From assembly GCF_029227915.1 (NCBI RefSeq), contig NC_079878.1, forward strand, positions 30,283,501-30,347,500: a DNA stretch of 64,000 nt. Reading direction: 5' to 3'. This document shows, in pieces, positions 39,300 through 53,460 of this stretch (position 1 is the stretch's first letter; the number at the start of each line of letters is the position of its first letter). The position numbers and the translations under genes are program-made. The notes beneath the pieces are model-generated. The model made no database searches and was not told the DNA's origin. It saw nothing but the letters and a program-made list of their open reading frames with translations. Source of the stretch: Hydractinia symbiolongicarpus. Taxonomy: Eukaryota; Cnidaria; Hydrozoa; Anthoathecata; Hydractiniidae.

Positions 39300-42200
39300 A
39301 ATTATCTTTTCACCACTAAAACGCTTGAGACTTTTAGTTTTCAAAAATGTTTTCATTTTTGATGAGACGATGAATAAAAGATGTTTAATCGCCGGCAAAC
39401 GAAAACCCGCGAATTCCCGTAAATCCCGGACTCGGCCCGTATAATCAAAAGTATACAAACAAAGTACCCAGGAAGTAAACTTATTTTCCGAACGATTTTT
39501 TAAATTATTTTTTCACCACTTAAACGCATGAGACTTGTAGTTTTCAGGAATGTTTTCATTTTTGATGAGACGCTTAATGAAAAAAGTTTAATCGCCGGCA
39601 AACGAAAAACCGCGATTTCCCGTAAATCCCGGGCTTGGCCGTATAGTCGAATGTATACAAAGAAAGTACCGTGTGAGTAAACTCATTTCCCAAACGATTT
39701 TTTAAATTATTTTTTCACCACTAAAACGCATGAGACTTGTAGTTTTCAAAAATGTTTTCATTTTTGATGAGACGCTGAATAAAAGAACTTTAATCGCCGG
39801 CAAACGAAAACCCGCGATTTCCCGTAAATCCGTGCTTGGCCCGTATAGTCGAGTATATACAAAGAAAGTACCCTGTGAGTAAACACATTTCCAGAACGAT
39901 TTTTTAAATTATTTTTTCACCACTAAAACGCATGAGACTTGTAGTTTTCAGGATTGTTTTCATTTTTGATGAGACGCTTAATGAAAGAAGTTTAATCGCC
40001 GGCAAACGAAAACCCGCGATTTCCCGTAAATCCCGGGCTTGGCCCGTATAATCGAATGTATACAAAGAAAGTACCGTGTCAGTAAACTCATTTCCCGAAC
40101 GATTTTTTAAATTATTTTTTCACCACTAAAACGCATGAGACTTGTAGTTTTCAAAAATGTTTTCATTTTTGATAAGACGCTGAATAAAAGAAGTTTAATC
40201 GTCGGCAAACGAAAACCCGCGATTTCCCGTAAATCCCGTGCTTGACCCGTATAGTCAAGTATATACAAAGAAAGTACCCTGTGAGTAAACTCATTTCCAG
40301 AACGATTTTTTAAATTATCTTTTCACCACTAAAACGCTTGAGACTTTTAGTTTTCAAAAATGTTTTCATTTTTGATGAGACGATGAAAAAAAGATGTTTA
40401 ATCGCTGGCAAACGAAAACCTGCGATTTCCCGTAAATCCCGGACTCGGCCCGTATAGTCAAAAGTATACAAAGAAAATACACAGGGAGTAAACTCATTTC
40501 CAGAATGATTTTTTAAATTATTTTTTCACCACTAAAACGGATGAGACTTGTAGTTTTCAGGAATGTTTTCATTTTTGATGAGACGCTTAATGAAAAAAGT
40601 TTAATCGCCGGCAAACGAAAAACCGCGATTTCCCGTAAATCCCGGGCTTGGCCGTATAGTCGAATGTATACAAAGAAAGTACCGTGTGAGTAAACTCATT
40701 TCCCGAACGATGTTTTAAATTATTTTTTCACCACTAAAACGCACGAGACTTGTAGTTTTCAGGAATGTTTTCATTTTTGATGAGACGCTTAATGAAAGAA
40801 GTTTAATTGCCGGCAAACGAAAACCCGCGATTTCCCGTAAATCCCGCACTCGGCCCGTATAGTCAAAAGTATACAAAAAAATACCCAGGGAGTAAACTCA
40901 TTTCCAGAACGATTTTTTAAATTATTTTTTCACCACTTAAACGCATGAGACTTGTAGTTTTCAGGAATGTTTTCATTTTTGATGAGACGCTTAATGAAAA
41001 AAGTTTAATCGCCGGCAAACGAAAAACCGCGATTTCCCGTAAATCCCGGGCTTGGCCGTATAGTCGAATGTATACAAAGAAAGTACCGTGTGAGTAAACT
41101 CATTTCCCAAACGATTTTTTAAATTATTTTTTCACCACTAAAACGCACGAGACTTGTAGTTTTCAAAAATGTTTTCATTTTTGATGAGACGCTGAATAAA
41201 AGAACTTTAATCGCCGGCAAACGAAAACCCGCGATTTCCCGTAAATCCGTGCTTGGCCCGTATAGTCGAGTATATACAAAAAAAGTACCCTGTGAGTAAA
41301 CTCATTTCCAGAACGATTTTTTAAATTATCTTTTCACCACTAAAACGCTTGAGACTTTTAGTTTTCAAAAATGTTTTCATTTTTGATGAGACGATGAATA
41401 AAAGATGTTTAATCGCCGGCAAACGAAAACCCGCGAATTCCCGTAAATCCCGGACTCGGCCCGTATAATCAAAAGTATACAAACAAAGTACCCAGGAAGT
41501 AAACTTATTTTCCGAACGATTTTTTAAATTATTTTTTCACCACTTAAACGCATGAGACTTGTAGTTTTCAGGAATGTTTTCATTTTTGATGAGACGCTTA
41601 ATGAAAAAAGTTTAATCGCCGGCAAACGAAAAACCGCGATTTCCCGTAAATCCCGGGCTTGGCCGTATAGTCGAATGTATACAAAGAAAGTACCGTGTGA
41701 GTAAACTCATTTCCCAAACGATTTTTTAAATTATTTTTTCACCACTAAAACGCATGAGACTTGTAGTTTTCAAAAATGTTTTCATTTTTGATGAGACGCT
41801 GAATAAAAGAACTTTAATCGCCGGCAAACGAAAACCCGCGATTTCCCGTAAATCCGTGCTTGGCCCGTATAGTCGAGTATATACAAAGAAAGTACCCTGT
41901 GAGTAAACACATTTCCAGAACGATTTTTTAAATTATTTTTTCACCACTAAAACGCATGAGACTTGTAGTTTTCAGGATTGTTTTCATTTTTGATGAGACG
42001 CTTAATGAAAGAAGTTTAATCGCCGGCAAACGAAAACCCGCGATTTCCCGTAAATCCCGGGCTTGGCCCGTATAATCGAATGTATACAAAGAAAGTACCG
42101 TGTCAGTAAACTCATTTCCCGAACGATTTTTTAAATTATTTTTTCACCACTAAAACGCATGAGACTTGTAGTTTTCAAAAATGTTTTCATTTTTGATAAG

Positions 42201-43350
42201 ACGCTGAATAAAAGAAGTTTAATCGTCGGCAAACGAAAACCCGCGATTTCCCGTAAATCCCGTGCTTGACCCGTATAGTCAAGTATATACAAAGAAAGTA
42301 CCCTGTGAGTAAACTCATTTCCAGAACGATTTTTTAAATTATCTTTTCACCACTAAAACGCTTGAGACTTTTAGTTTTCAAAAATGTTTTCATTTTTGAT
42401 GAGACGATGAAAAAAAGATGTTTAATCGCTGGCAAACGAAAACCTGCGATTTCCCGTAAATCCCGGACTCGGCCCGTATAGTCAAAAGTATACAAAGAAA
42501 ATACACAGGGAGTAAACTCATTTCCAGAATGATTTTTTAAATTATTTTTTCACCACTAAAACGGATGAGACTTGTAGTTTTCAGGAATGTTTTCATTTTT
42601 GATGAGACGCTTAATGAAAAAAGTTTAATCGCCGGCAAACGAAAAACCGCGATTTCCCGTAAATCCCGGGCTTGGCCGTATAGTCGAATGTATACAAAGA
42701 AAGTACCGTGTGAGTAAACTCATTTCCCGAACGATGTTTTAAATTATTTTTTCACCACTAAAACGCACGAGACTTGTAGTTTTCAGGAATGTTTTCATTT
42801 TTGATGAGACGCTTAATGAAAGAAGTTTAATTGCCGGCAAACGAAAACCCGCGATTTCCCGTAAATCCCGCACTCGGCCCGTATAGTCAAAAGTATACAA
42901 AAAAATACCCAGGGAGTAAACTCATTTCCAGAACGATTTTTTAAATTATTTTTTCACCACTTAAACGCATGAGACTTGTAGTTTTCAGGAATGTTTTCAT
43001 TTTTGATGAGACGCTTAATGAAAAAAGTTTAATCGCCGGCAAACGAAAAACCGCGATTTCCCGTAAATCCCGGGCTTGGCCGTATAGTCGAATGTATACA
43101 AAGAAAGTACCGTGTGAGTAAACTCATTTCCCAAACGATTTTTTAAATTATTTTTTCACCACTAAAACGCACGAGACTTGTAGTTTTCAAAAATTTTTTC
43201 ATTTTTGATGAGACGCTGAATAAAAGAACTTTAATCGCCGGCAAACGAAAACCCGCGATTTCCCGTAAATCCGTGCTTGGCCCGTATAGTCGAGTATATA
43301 CAAAAAAAGTACCCTGTGAGTAAACTCATTTCCAGAACGATTTTTTAAAT
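39300..43350 (+). repeat. 10-monomer higher-order repeat, two near-identical copies (2024 bp)
   Basis: About 39300-41323 is repeated at about 41324-43347. CAGGATTGTTTTC is at 39949 and 41973 (offset 2024). ATGAAAAAAAGATG, TTGCCGGCAAACG and the CCCGTAAATCCGTGC deletion variant recur at the same offset. I noticed only isolated changes, for example AAAATGTTTTC against AAAATTTTTTC near 43193. This looks like a recent amplification. Confidence 0.88.
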
Positions 43351-46300
43351 TATCTTTTCACCACTAAAACGCTTGAGACTTGTAGTTTTCAAAAATGTTT
43401 CCATTTTTGATGAGACGATGAAAAAAAGATGTTTAATCGCTGGCAAACGAAAACCCGCGATTTCCCGTAAATCCCGCACTCGGCCCGTATAGTCAAAAGT
43501 ATACAAAAAAATACCCAGGGAGTAAACTCATTTCCAGAACGATTTTTTAAATTATCTTTTCACCACTAAAACGCTTGAGACTTTTAGTTTTCAAAAATGT
43601 TTTCATTTTTGATGAGACGATGAATAAAAGATGTTTAATCGCCGGCAAACGAAAACCCGCGAATTCCCGTAAATCCCGGACTCGGCCCGTATAATCAAAA
43701 GTATACAAACAAAGTACCCAGGAAGTAAACTTATTTTCCGAACGATTTTTTAAATTATTTTTTCACTACTTAAACGCATGAGACTTGTAGTTTTCAGGAA
43801 TGTTTTCATTTTTGATGAGACGCTTAATGAAAAAAGTTTAATCGCCGGCAAACGAAAAACCGCGATTTCCCGTAAATCCCGGGCTGGGCCGTATAGTCGA
43901 ATGTATACAAAGAAAGTTCCGTGTGAGTAAACTCATTTCCCAAACGATTTTTTAAATTATTTTTTCACCACTAAAACGCATGAGACTTGTAGTTTTCGAA
44001 AATGTTTTCATTTTTGATGAGACGCTGAATAAAAGAACTTTAATCGCCGGCAAACGAAAACCCGCGATTTCCCGTAAATCCGTGCTTGGCCCGTATAGTC
44101 GAGCATATACATAGAAAGTACCCTGTGAGTAAACACATTTCCAGAACGATTTTTTAAATTATTTTTTCACCACTAAAACGCATGAGACTTGTAGTTTTCA
44201 GGAATGTTTTCATTTTTGATGAGACGCTTAATGAAAGAAGTTTAATCGCCGGCAAACGAAAACCCGCGATTTCCCGTAAATCCCGGGCTTGGCCCGTATA
44301 ATCGAATGTATACAAAGAAAGTACCCTGTGAGTAAACTCATTTCCAGAACGATTTTTTAAATTATCTTTTCACCACTAAAACGCTTGAGACTTTTAGTTT
44401 TCAAAAATGTTTTCATTTTTGATGAGACGATGAAAAAAAGATGTTTAATCGCTGGCAAACGAAAACCCGCGATTTCCCGTAAATCCCGGACTCGGCCCGT
44501 ATAATCAAAAGTATACAAACAAAGTACCCAGGAAGTAAACTTATTTCCCGAACGATTTTTTAAATTATTTTTTCACCACTAAAACGCATGAGACTTGTAG
44601 TTTTCAGGAATGTTTTCATCTTTGATGAGACGTTTAATGAAAAAAGTTTAATCGCCGGCAAACGAAAAACCGCGATTTCCCGTAAATCTCGGGCTTGGCC
44701 GTATAGTCGAATGTATACAAAGAAAGTACCGTGTGAGTAAACTCATTTCCCGAACGATGTTTTAAATTATTTTTTCACCACTAAAACGCATGAGACTTGT
44801 AGTTTTCAAAAATGTTTTCATTTTTGATGAGACGCTGAATAAAAGAACTTTAATCGCCGGCAAACGAAAACCCGCGATTTCCCGTAGGTCCGTGCTTGGC
44901 CCGTATAGTCGAGTATATACAAAGAAAGTACCCTGTGAGTAAACACATTTCCAGAACGATTTTTTAAATTATTTTTTCACCACTAAAACGCATGAGACTT
45001 GTAGTTTTTAAAAATGTTTTCATTTTTGATGAGACGCTGAATAAAAGAAGTTTAATCGTCGGCAAACGAAAACCCGCGATTTCCCGTAAATCCCGTGCTT
45101 GGCTCGTATAGTCAAAAGTATACAAAGAAAATACCCAGGGAGTAAACGCATTTCCCGAACGATTTTTTAAATTATTTTTTCACCACTAAAACGTATGAGA
45201 CTTGTAGTTTTCAGGAATGTTTTCATTTTTGATGAGACGCTTAATGAAAGAAGTTTAATCGCCGGCAAACGAAAACCCTCGATGTCCCGTAAATCCCGGG
45301 CTTGGCTTGTATAGTCGAATGTATACAAAGAAAGTACCGTGTGAGTAAACTCATTTCCCGAACGATTTTTTAAATTATTTTTTCACCACTAAAACACATG
45401 AGACTTGTAGTTTTCAAAAATGTTTTCATTTTTGATGAGACGCTGAATAAAAGAAGTTTAATCGACGGCAAACGAAAACCCGCGATTTCCCGTAAATCCC
45501 GTGCTTGGCCCGTATAGTCGAGTATATACAAAGAAAGTACCCTGTGAGTAAACTCATTTCCAGAACGATTTTGTAAATTATCTTTTCACCACTAAAACGC
45601 ATGAGACTTGTAGTTGCCAAAAATGTTTTCATTTTTGATGAGACGATGAATAAAAGATGTTTAATCGCCGGCAAACGGAAACCCGGGATTTCCCGTAAAT
45701 CCCGGACTCGGCCCGTATAGTCAAAAGTATACAAATAAAGTACCCAGGAATTAAACTTATTTCCCGAACGATTTTTTAAATAACTTTTTTACCACTAAAA
45801 CGCATGAGACTTGCAGTTTTCAGGAATGTTTTCATTTTTCGATGAGACGCTTAATGAAAGAAGTTTAATCGCCGGCAAACGAAAACCCTGCGATTTCCCG
45901 TAAATCTCGGACTCGGCCCGTATAGTCAAAAGTATACAAAAAAAATACCCAGGGAGTAAACTCATTTCCCGAACGATTTTTTAAATTATTTTTTCACCAC
46001 TAAAATGCATGAGACTTGTAGTTTTCAAAAATGTTTTCATTTTGATGAGACGCAGAATAAAAGAAGTTTAATCGCCGGCAAACGAAAACCCGCGATTTCC
46101 CGTAAATCCCGGACTCGGCCGTATAGTCAAAAGTATACAAAGAAAATACCCAGGGAGTAAACTCATTTCCCGAACGATTTTTTAAATTATTTTTTCACCA
46201 CTAAAACGTATGAGACTTGTAGTTTTCAAAAATGTTTTCATTTTTGATAAGACGCTGAATAAAAGAAGTTTAATCGCCGGCAAACGAAAACCCGCGAAAT

Positions 46301-48654
46301 CCCGTAAATCCCGGACTCGCCCCGTATAGTCAAAAGTATACAAAGAAAATACCAAGGGAGTAAACTCATTTCCAGAACGATTTTTTAAATTATCTTTTCA
46401 CCACTAAAACGCATGAGACTTGTAGTTTTCAAAAATGTTTTCATTTTTGATGAGACGCGGAATAAAAGAAGTTTAATCGCCGGCAAACGAAAACCCGCGA
46501 TTTCCCGTAAATCCCGTGCTTGGCTCGTATAGTCAAAAGTATACAAAGAAAATATCCAGGGAGTAAACTCATTTCCCGAACGATTTTTTAAATTATTTTT
46601 TCACCACTAAAACGTATGAGACTTGTAGTTTTCAAAAATGTTTTCATTTTGATGAGACGCGGAATAAAAGAAGTTTAATCGCCGGCAAACGAAAACCCGC
46701 GATTTCCCGTAAATCCCGGACTCTGCCCGTATAGTCAAAAGTATACAAAGAAAATACCCAGGGAGTAAACTCATTTCCCGAACGATTTTTTAAATTATTT
46801 TTTCACCACTATAACGTATGAGACTTGTAGTTTTCAAAAATGTTTTCATTTTTGATAAGACGCTGAATAAAAGAAGTTTAATCGCCGGCAAACGAAAACC
46901 AGCGAAATCCCGTAAATCCCGGACTCGCCCCGTATAGTCAAAAGTATACAAAGAAAATACCCAGGGAGTAAACTCATTTCCTGAACGATTTTTTAAATTA
47001 TCTTTTCACCACTAAAACGCATGAGACTTGTAGTTTTCAAAAATGTTTTTATTTTTGATGAGACGCGGAATAAAAGAAGTTTAATCGCCGGCAAACGAAA
47101 ACCCGCGATTTCCCGTAAATCCCGTGCTTGGCTCGTATAGTCAAAAGTATACAAAGAAAATATCCAGGGAGTAAACTCATTTCCCGAACGATTTTTTAAA
47201 TTATTTTTTCACCACTAAAACGCATGAGACTTGTAGTTTTCAAAAATGTTTTCATTTTTGATGAGACGCTGAATAAAAGAAGTTTAATCGCCGGCAAACG
47301 AAAACCCGCGATTTCCCGTAAATCCCGGACTCGGCCCGGTTAGTCAAAAGTATACAAAGAAAATACTCAGGGAGTAAACTCATTTCCCGAACGATTTTTT
47401 AAATTATTTTTTCACCACTAAAACGTATGAGACTTGTAGTTTTCAAAAATGTTTTCATTTGTGATGAGACGCTGAAGAAAAGAAGTTTAATCACCGGCAA
47501 ACGAAAACCCGCGATTTCCCGTAAATCCCGGACTCGGCCCGTATAGTCAAAAGTATACAAAGAAAATACCCAGGGAGTAAACTCATTTCCCGAACGATTT
47601 TTTAAATTATTTTTTCACCACTAAAACGTATGAGACATGTAGTTTTCAAAAATGTTTTCATTTTTGATAAGACGCTGAATAAAAGAAGTTTAATCGCCGG
47701 CAAACGAAAACCCGCGATTTCCCGTAAATCCCGGACTCGGCCCGTATAGTCAAAAGTATACAAAGAAAGTACCCTGCGAGTAAACTCATTTCCAGAACGA
47801 TTTTTTAAATTATCTTTTCACCACTAAAACGCACGAGACTTGTAGTTTTCACAAATGTTTTCATTTTTGATGAGACGCTGAATAAAAGATGTTTAATCGC
47901 CGGCAAACGAAAACCCGCGAATTCCCGTAATTCCCGGACTCGGCCCGTATAGTCAAAAGTATACAAAGAAAATACACAGGGAGTAAACTCATTTCCAGAA
48001 GGATTTTTTAAATTATTTTTTCACCACTAAAACGCATGAGACTTGTAGTTTTCAAAAATGTTTTCATTTTTGATGAGACGCTGAATAAAAGAAGTTTAAT
48101 CGCCGGCAAACGAAAACCCGCAATTTCCCGTAAATCCCGTGCTTGTCCCGTATAGTCGAGTATATACAAAGAAAGTACCCTGTGAGTAAACTCATTTCCA
48201 GAACGATTTTTTAAATTATTTTTTCACCACTAAAACGGATGAGACTTGTAGTTTTTAAAAATGTTTTCATTTTTGATGAGACGCTGAATAAAAGAAGTTT
48301 AATCGCCGGCAAACGAAAACCCGCGATTTCCCGTAAATCCCGGGCTTGGCCCGTATAGTCAAAAGTATACAAAGAAAGTACCCTGCGAGTAAACTCATTT
48401 CAAGAACGATTTTTTAAATTAACTTTTCCCACTAAAACGCATGAGACTTGTAGTTTACAAAAATGTTTTCATTTTTTGATGAGACGCTGAATAAAGGAAG
48501 TTTAATTGCCGGCAAACGAAAACCCGCGAATTCCCGTAAATCCCGCACTCGGCCCGTATAGTCAAAAGTATACAAAAAAATACCCAGGGAGTAAACTCAT
48601 TTCCAGAACGATTTTTTAAATTATCTTTTCACCACTAAAACGCTTGAGACTTTT

Positions 48655-49683
<1,029 letters not shown>

Positions 49684-50438
49684 AAAAAGCAATTTTCTTT
49701 TATGCCACCTTCTTCTGCACCAAGTACTCTGTTAACACCAAAATGTGAACTCTATTAGGTCTTTGGCTGCTGAGAAATATCACTTTTAAAAATGGTTGTT
49801 GTATATATGCGAAAGTCAAATGCGTCATCATTTGGTAGACACGGCATATATTTAGACTTTCATGGAAGCCTGGTACCTATAAATGGGAATCAACTTTGCC
49901 TTAAACAGTGTCTTAATACTATAACATGGTAAAAAAAATATTAACATTCCCGTTATTTGTTTATGGCTTCCACTTAAAAATATATACTTTATACATTTAT
50001 GCTGGGCGTATTCCACCCCATCCTGTTGGGTTTTTTTTAATAACTCGTTTTTGCTCTAATAAAAAGCAATTTTCTTTTATGCCACCTTCTCCTGCACCAA
50101 GTACTCTGTTAGCACCAAAAATTTGAACTCTATTAGGTCTTTGGCTGCTGAGAAATATCACTTTTAAAAATGGTTGTTGTATATATGCGAAAGTCAAATG
50201 CGTCATCATTTGGTAGACACGGCATATATTTCGACTTTCATTGAAGCCTGGTACCTATAAATGGGAATCAACTTCGCCTTAAACAGTGTCTTAATACTAT
50301 AACATGGTAAAAAGAATATTAACATTCCCGTTATTTGTTTATGGCTTCCACTTGAAAATATATACTTTATACATTTATGCTGGGCGTATTCCACCCCATC
50401 CTGTTGGGTTTTTTTTAATAACTCGTTTTTGCTCTGAT
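49684..50438 (+). repeat. 377-bp tandem duplication
   Basis: Two direct copies, 49684-50060 and 50061-50438, both starting AAAAAGCAATTTTC and ending TTTTTGCTCTAAT or TTTTTGCTCTGAT. They differ by a few substitutions and a 1-bp indel. Each contains one TTTGGTAGACACGG motif. Short open frames inside are not conserved in a way that suggests coding. Confidence 0.95.
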
Positions 50439-52580
50439 ACTTATTGAGTCTTTTTATATTTATCTATTAGGCAATCACATGCTATTTTGTTAGGTCTAAG
50501 ACCTTTCAAACCCTTGGATATTGTCTATTACTTAAAACTACCCCTTAAGATCATAATCGGGAAAATTTGATAGTCTTAGATAGGATAATCCTTAGAACAT
50601 GAAACTTACATCACAACTTTAGTTCATCAAGGGAAAATATTCCGAAAATATTGAAGACGTGCTTAATCTAATTTTTAACATTTTTGGATTTAACCCAAAA
50701 TCCTGGAAAATCGGATTTTCGTGCAATTTTGTATTTGGTATTTCATGCTTCACAAATATGTGCTCACATAAGTAAACAAGTTTTGCCCCTATTTTGTTCC
50801 TTTCCTGACGTACACTATGTGCCAAATGGGATTTAATTGGACTCTTCCTAGTCATAACATGATTGAATTATTCCCAGACTGAATAGTGTTAAATTGTCCC
50901 CTTAACTGCAAAAATCGAACTTGCATTTAAATTACTTTATTCTTTAGGAAATTATTGTTAGTTTGTAATTTTTTTATTTTTTTTATTCGGACATTTATCG
51001 ATAAAATTGCTTAAATACAATATCACCTATGGATCCTTCCGAGACTCTGTATAGGCTAGCTTAACGATCGGTCCTCCCGTTTGTAAACAGATCGCTGCCT
51101 TGAAAGGTGGACCAGAGCATTAAAAGATTGGACAGCCTAACTATAAGCGCGTGCGCCCGTTGTTTGAAAAAGGGTCACAAATTTTAACTGTTAACCATTG
51201 TTGTTATGCGAGTTTTTGAATAAATGAATTTAAAGTGGAAGATGGGTCAGGACATCGTCACTACTTTTAATTTTTAGCTCTCTACTTAATACTTAATTTG
51301 CCGTTAATGTTTTAAGTACAAATATTTCTAGCTCAGAAAGATGCCTTTATAAAAACCTAACCTGACCTAAATTTTTTCAACTAGCTTCGAAAATCTCACT
51401 TTTGTTTTAGTCACAGAAATAAATTAAGCAACTTGAACTGAACTTAATACATTTCAGTTACTTAAATAAACGTCCGGAAAAAGCAACTCTTGTATGGAAC
51501 CATTTGAAGAGGACATATATACTTGTTCTAACCAATTTCATTGTTTCTTTTTTGATTATTTTTAAATGACGCGCTATCTATGGTAAACTCTACTAAAATA
51601 CATTCACTTTTTATTAACCAAACTTGTTGAATGCAGATTCTACAGTTAATTTTGTAACGTAGCTAGTCTATATTTTTATTTAAATAGGCCATAGCTTTAA
51701 ACATTCAAACTTTTCCACGAAATAAATCTAAACGGAGTAACAACACTAGCTGCGTAGCCTGTGCTTTTATTAAAAACAAGGTTGTATATATACGATAAAT
51801 AATTCCTAATTTCATGTTTTTTAAACTTTAATTTACCAATATTTTTCTTATCCACAACTCAGTATAGGTAAATTAAAATGCAGTAACTTGTTTGATATTC
51901 AAAATTTCCTGCTTTGGCGACGTTATTGTCACAGTCAAACCGCTTACGAGCATAACTTTTAAACGCTTACGAGCGTAACTTCAAAATTATCAAACAAACT
52001 GCTATAACAGATTATTTATATGCATTATTGTCTTGAAAATTTCACACTTTATTATAATTTTGTTAGGATCCCAAATATTTTATCCATTTTACTGTTAAAT
52101 ACTTTTAAAAAAACTGGGATACAACAAAGAGAATAAATATAAAAATACGGTCAGTGTCTATTAATTTTTAAAAATTATACTTAATAAAACTGTTTTGTCA
52201 CTGCTTTAGTTTAAAGGCGTAGCCACAGTCTATTGCTTATATCATTGGAGTTTTTTTAATTAAAGCGCTCAATCTGGCATATACCGCCGATTCACTGGTT
52301 TAGTTTCTATAATAATTGTCATTGTCCGTCTGTCGGTCAAAACTGGATTAGACTAAACCACGTACTAAATCTTCAAGCTACAAGTAACAAATGACAGAGA
52401 TCTTGCTGTCGCGTTGAATTGCTTTCTAATTTTTGTAATATACAATTAATATTTCAGCACGGTCTTAAACTGGATCTTGACAAATGTTAACTAAATGACA
52501 GTTTTCTCTCTTTTCAAACTATATATTATGGACAGAAAAATAGAACATCATAATGGAAAAAAAAACAAGACACTAAGCGA
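50439..52580. other. AT-rich sequence without recognised genes
   Basis: No RNA gene, domain or large repeat recognised. The one small structure I can support is a 23-bp direct repeat at 51941-51963 and 51964-51986, both starting CGCTTACGAGC. A 78-codon ATG frame on the minus strand (50855 down to 50619) has no recognisable motif and I leave it uncalled. Confidence 0.5.
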
Positions 52581-52706
52581 GCAATGGTGAGAAGTTCCAG
52601 ATTGCCAGATATTTTCACCTAGGCTGAACTCCAAATTTGTGTTCCCAATAAAGTATCGGTTGCCTAGGTAAAAAATATCTGCCAATCTGGAACCTCTCAC
52701 CATTGC
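52581..52706. mobile_element. 126-bp inverted-repeat (MITE- or foldback-like) element
   Basis: The left arm 52581-52624 starts GCAATGGTGAGAAGTTCC and ends CACCTAGGC. The right arm 52662-52706 is its near-perfect reverse complement (starts GCCTAGGTAAAAAATATC, ends CTCACCATTGC), with about three mismatches and a 1-bp indel over 44 bp. The spacer is 37 bp. The symmetric termini and small size fit a miniature inverted-repeat element or a single long hairpin. I see no obvious target-site duplication. If transcribed, it would fold into a long hairpin RNA. Confidence 0.75.
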
Positions 52707-53460
52707 CTCAACAAATAAATTTAAACGCGCAAAAAAACGATTAATAAGTGCGTGTTATTGTCGAATTTCCACATTTTCAAAAAGCCATGCATACAGCATT
52801 TATTGTTTTCCACGGCGAAACGGCTATTTACAAATTTTAGAACAAGGAAAAAATATTCGGAACTATAAACGCTCCTTCAAGGTTGATGATGTTGTGTTGG
52901 TATCGGAGATTGGAAGATGTACATGTTATCTTTTCTTACGATAATTGAACAAACTATAATGATGAGAAATTGTAATGGGCATCGAACACTCTATTTCAAA
53001 TTGGTTTTACTTGTTGATGTTAGTGAAGGATAATGCCCCAGCGAACCAAGAAAAATAGTCTTCTTTAACTTTTTATGCATTAACTCTGTGCAGGAGTTCA
53101 TGTACCTTAGATGCACGGAAGACATTTCGAAGGAAGCCATAATGTTATTGCTGTTCGTAGGCAACACATTGGAGTGAGCATTGGGATCCCTTCCCAGTTG
53201 TGATTTATTATAGTAAGTTGTTTTCTTGCTGAGAACACCACTCTTTTCACTAATTGGACTAATGCCTAGTGTCGTAAAATAGGAAGTATTTTCAGTTTGT
53301 GCTGCTTATGGCAGTTGTGGTGAGTGGTTTGTAGTCCTTTAGCTCTACGTGTTTTTATTTTGCACATTTCCTGGTTAAATCTTCTGACATTGTGTAATAA
53401 AACCATAATTTTTACACAAAGTCAAAGATTATAAGTATGGTTAATTTGTCAGATGTGTCA
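52707..53460. other. Unannotated AT-rich sequence
   Basis: No gene or repeat recognised between the inverted-repeat element and the second tandem array. Confidence 0.45.

Larger units (their letters stand above)
15282..48654 (+). repeat. 203-bp satellite array, right block
   Basis: Continuation of the same ~203-bp satellite, same orientation, from the 3' junction of the LINE (first satellite bases GTTTTATCGCCGG) to an abrupt end inside a monomer at about 48654. There the expected GAGACTTTTAGTTTTC becomes GAGACTTTTTGCGAAGC. With the left block it totals about 44.4 kb and about 219 monomers. Some monomers carry small deletions, for example 14 bp lost near 16660 and again near 21517 in a duplicated copy. 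Variant types are arranged in higher-order repeats listed separately. The 203-bp length is close to one nucleosome plus linker, which fits, but does not prove, a centromeric or heterochromatic satellite. Confidence 0.98.

Noticed and set aside
9414-45734. Recurring ~102-120 codon minus-strand frames beginning YTFDYTGR in the satellite
   Set aside because: Those I checked begin with TTG (from TTTGTATAC), not ATG, they shift frame because 203 is not a multiple of three, and they recur only because the monomer repeats. No evidence of coding.
1-48654. CENP-B box in the monomer
   Set aside because: I scanned both strands for TTCG, four bases, A, two bases, CGGG. The closest stretches (TTCGTTTGCCGG and TTCGGGAAATGA on the minus strand) lack the required spacing and bases.
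1-48654. Hammerhead ribozyme in the satellite
   Set aside because: TTGATGAGACGCTG superficially resembles the CTGATGA core, but there is no stem II complement and no correctly placed GAAA.
1-48654. CRISPR-like array
   Set aside because: Direct repeats of ~203 bp without unique spacers in a eukaryotic context; this is a satellite.
50619-50855. 78-codon minus-strand ATG frame
   Set aside because: No motif, no neighbours, no splice or promoter context. Length is within chance expectation for such sequence.
51340-51375. AACCTAACC as telomere-like sequence
   Set aside because: Only one to two irregular units; not a telomeric tract.
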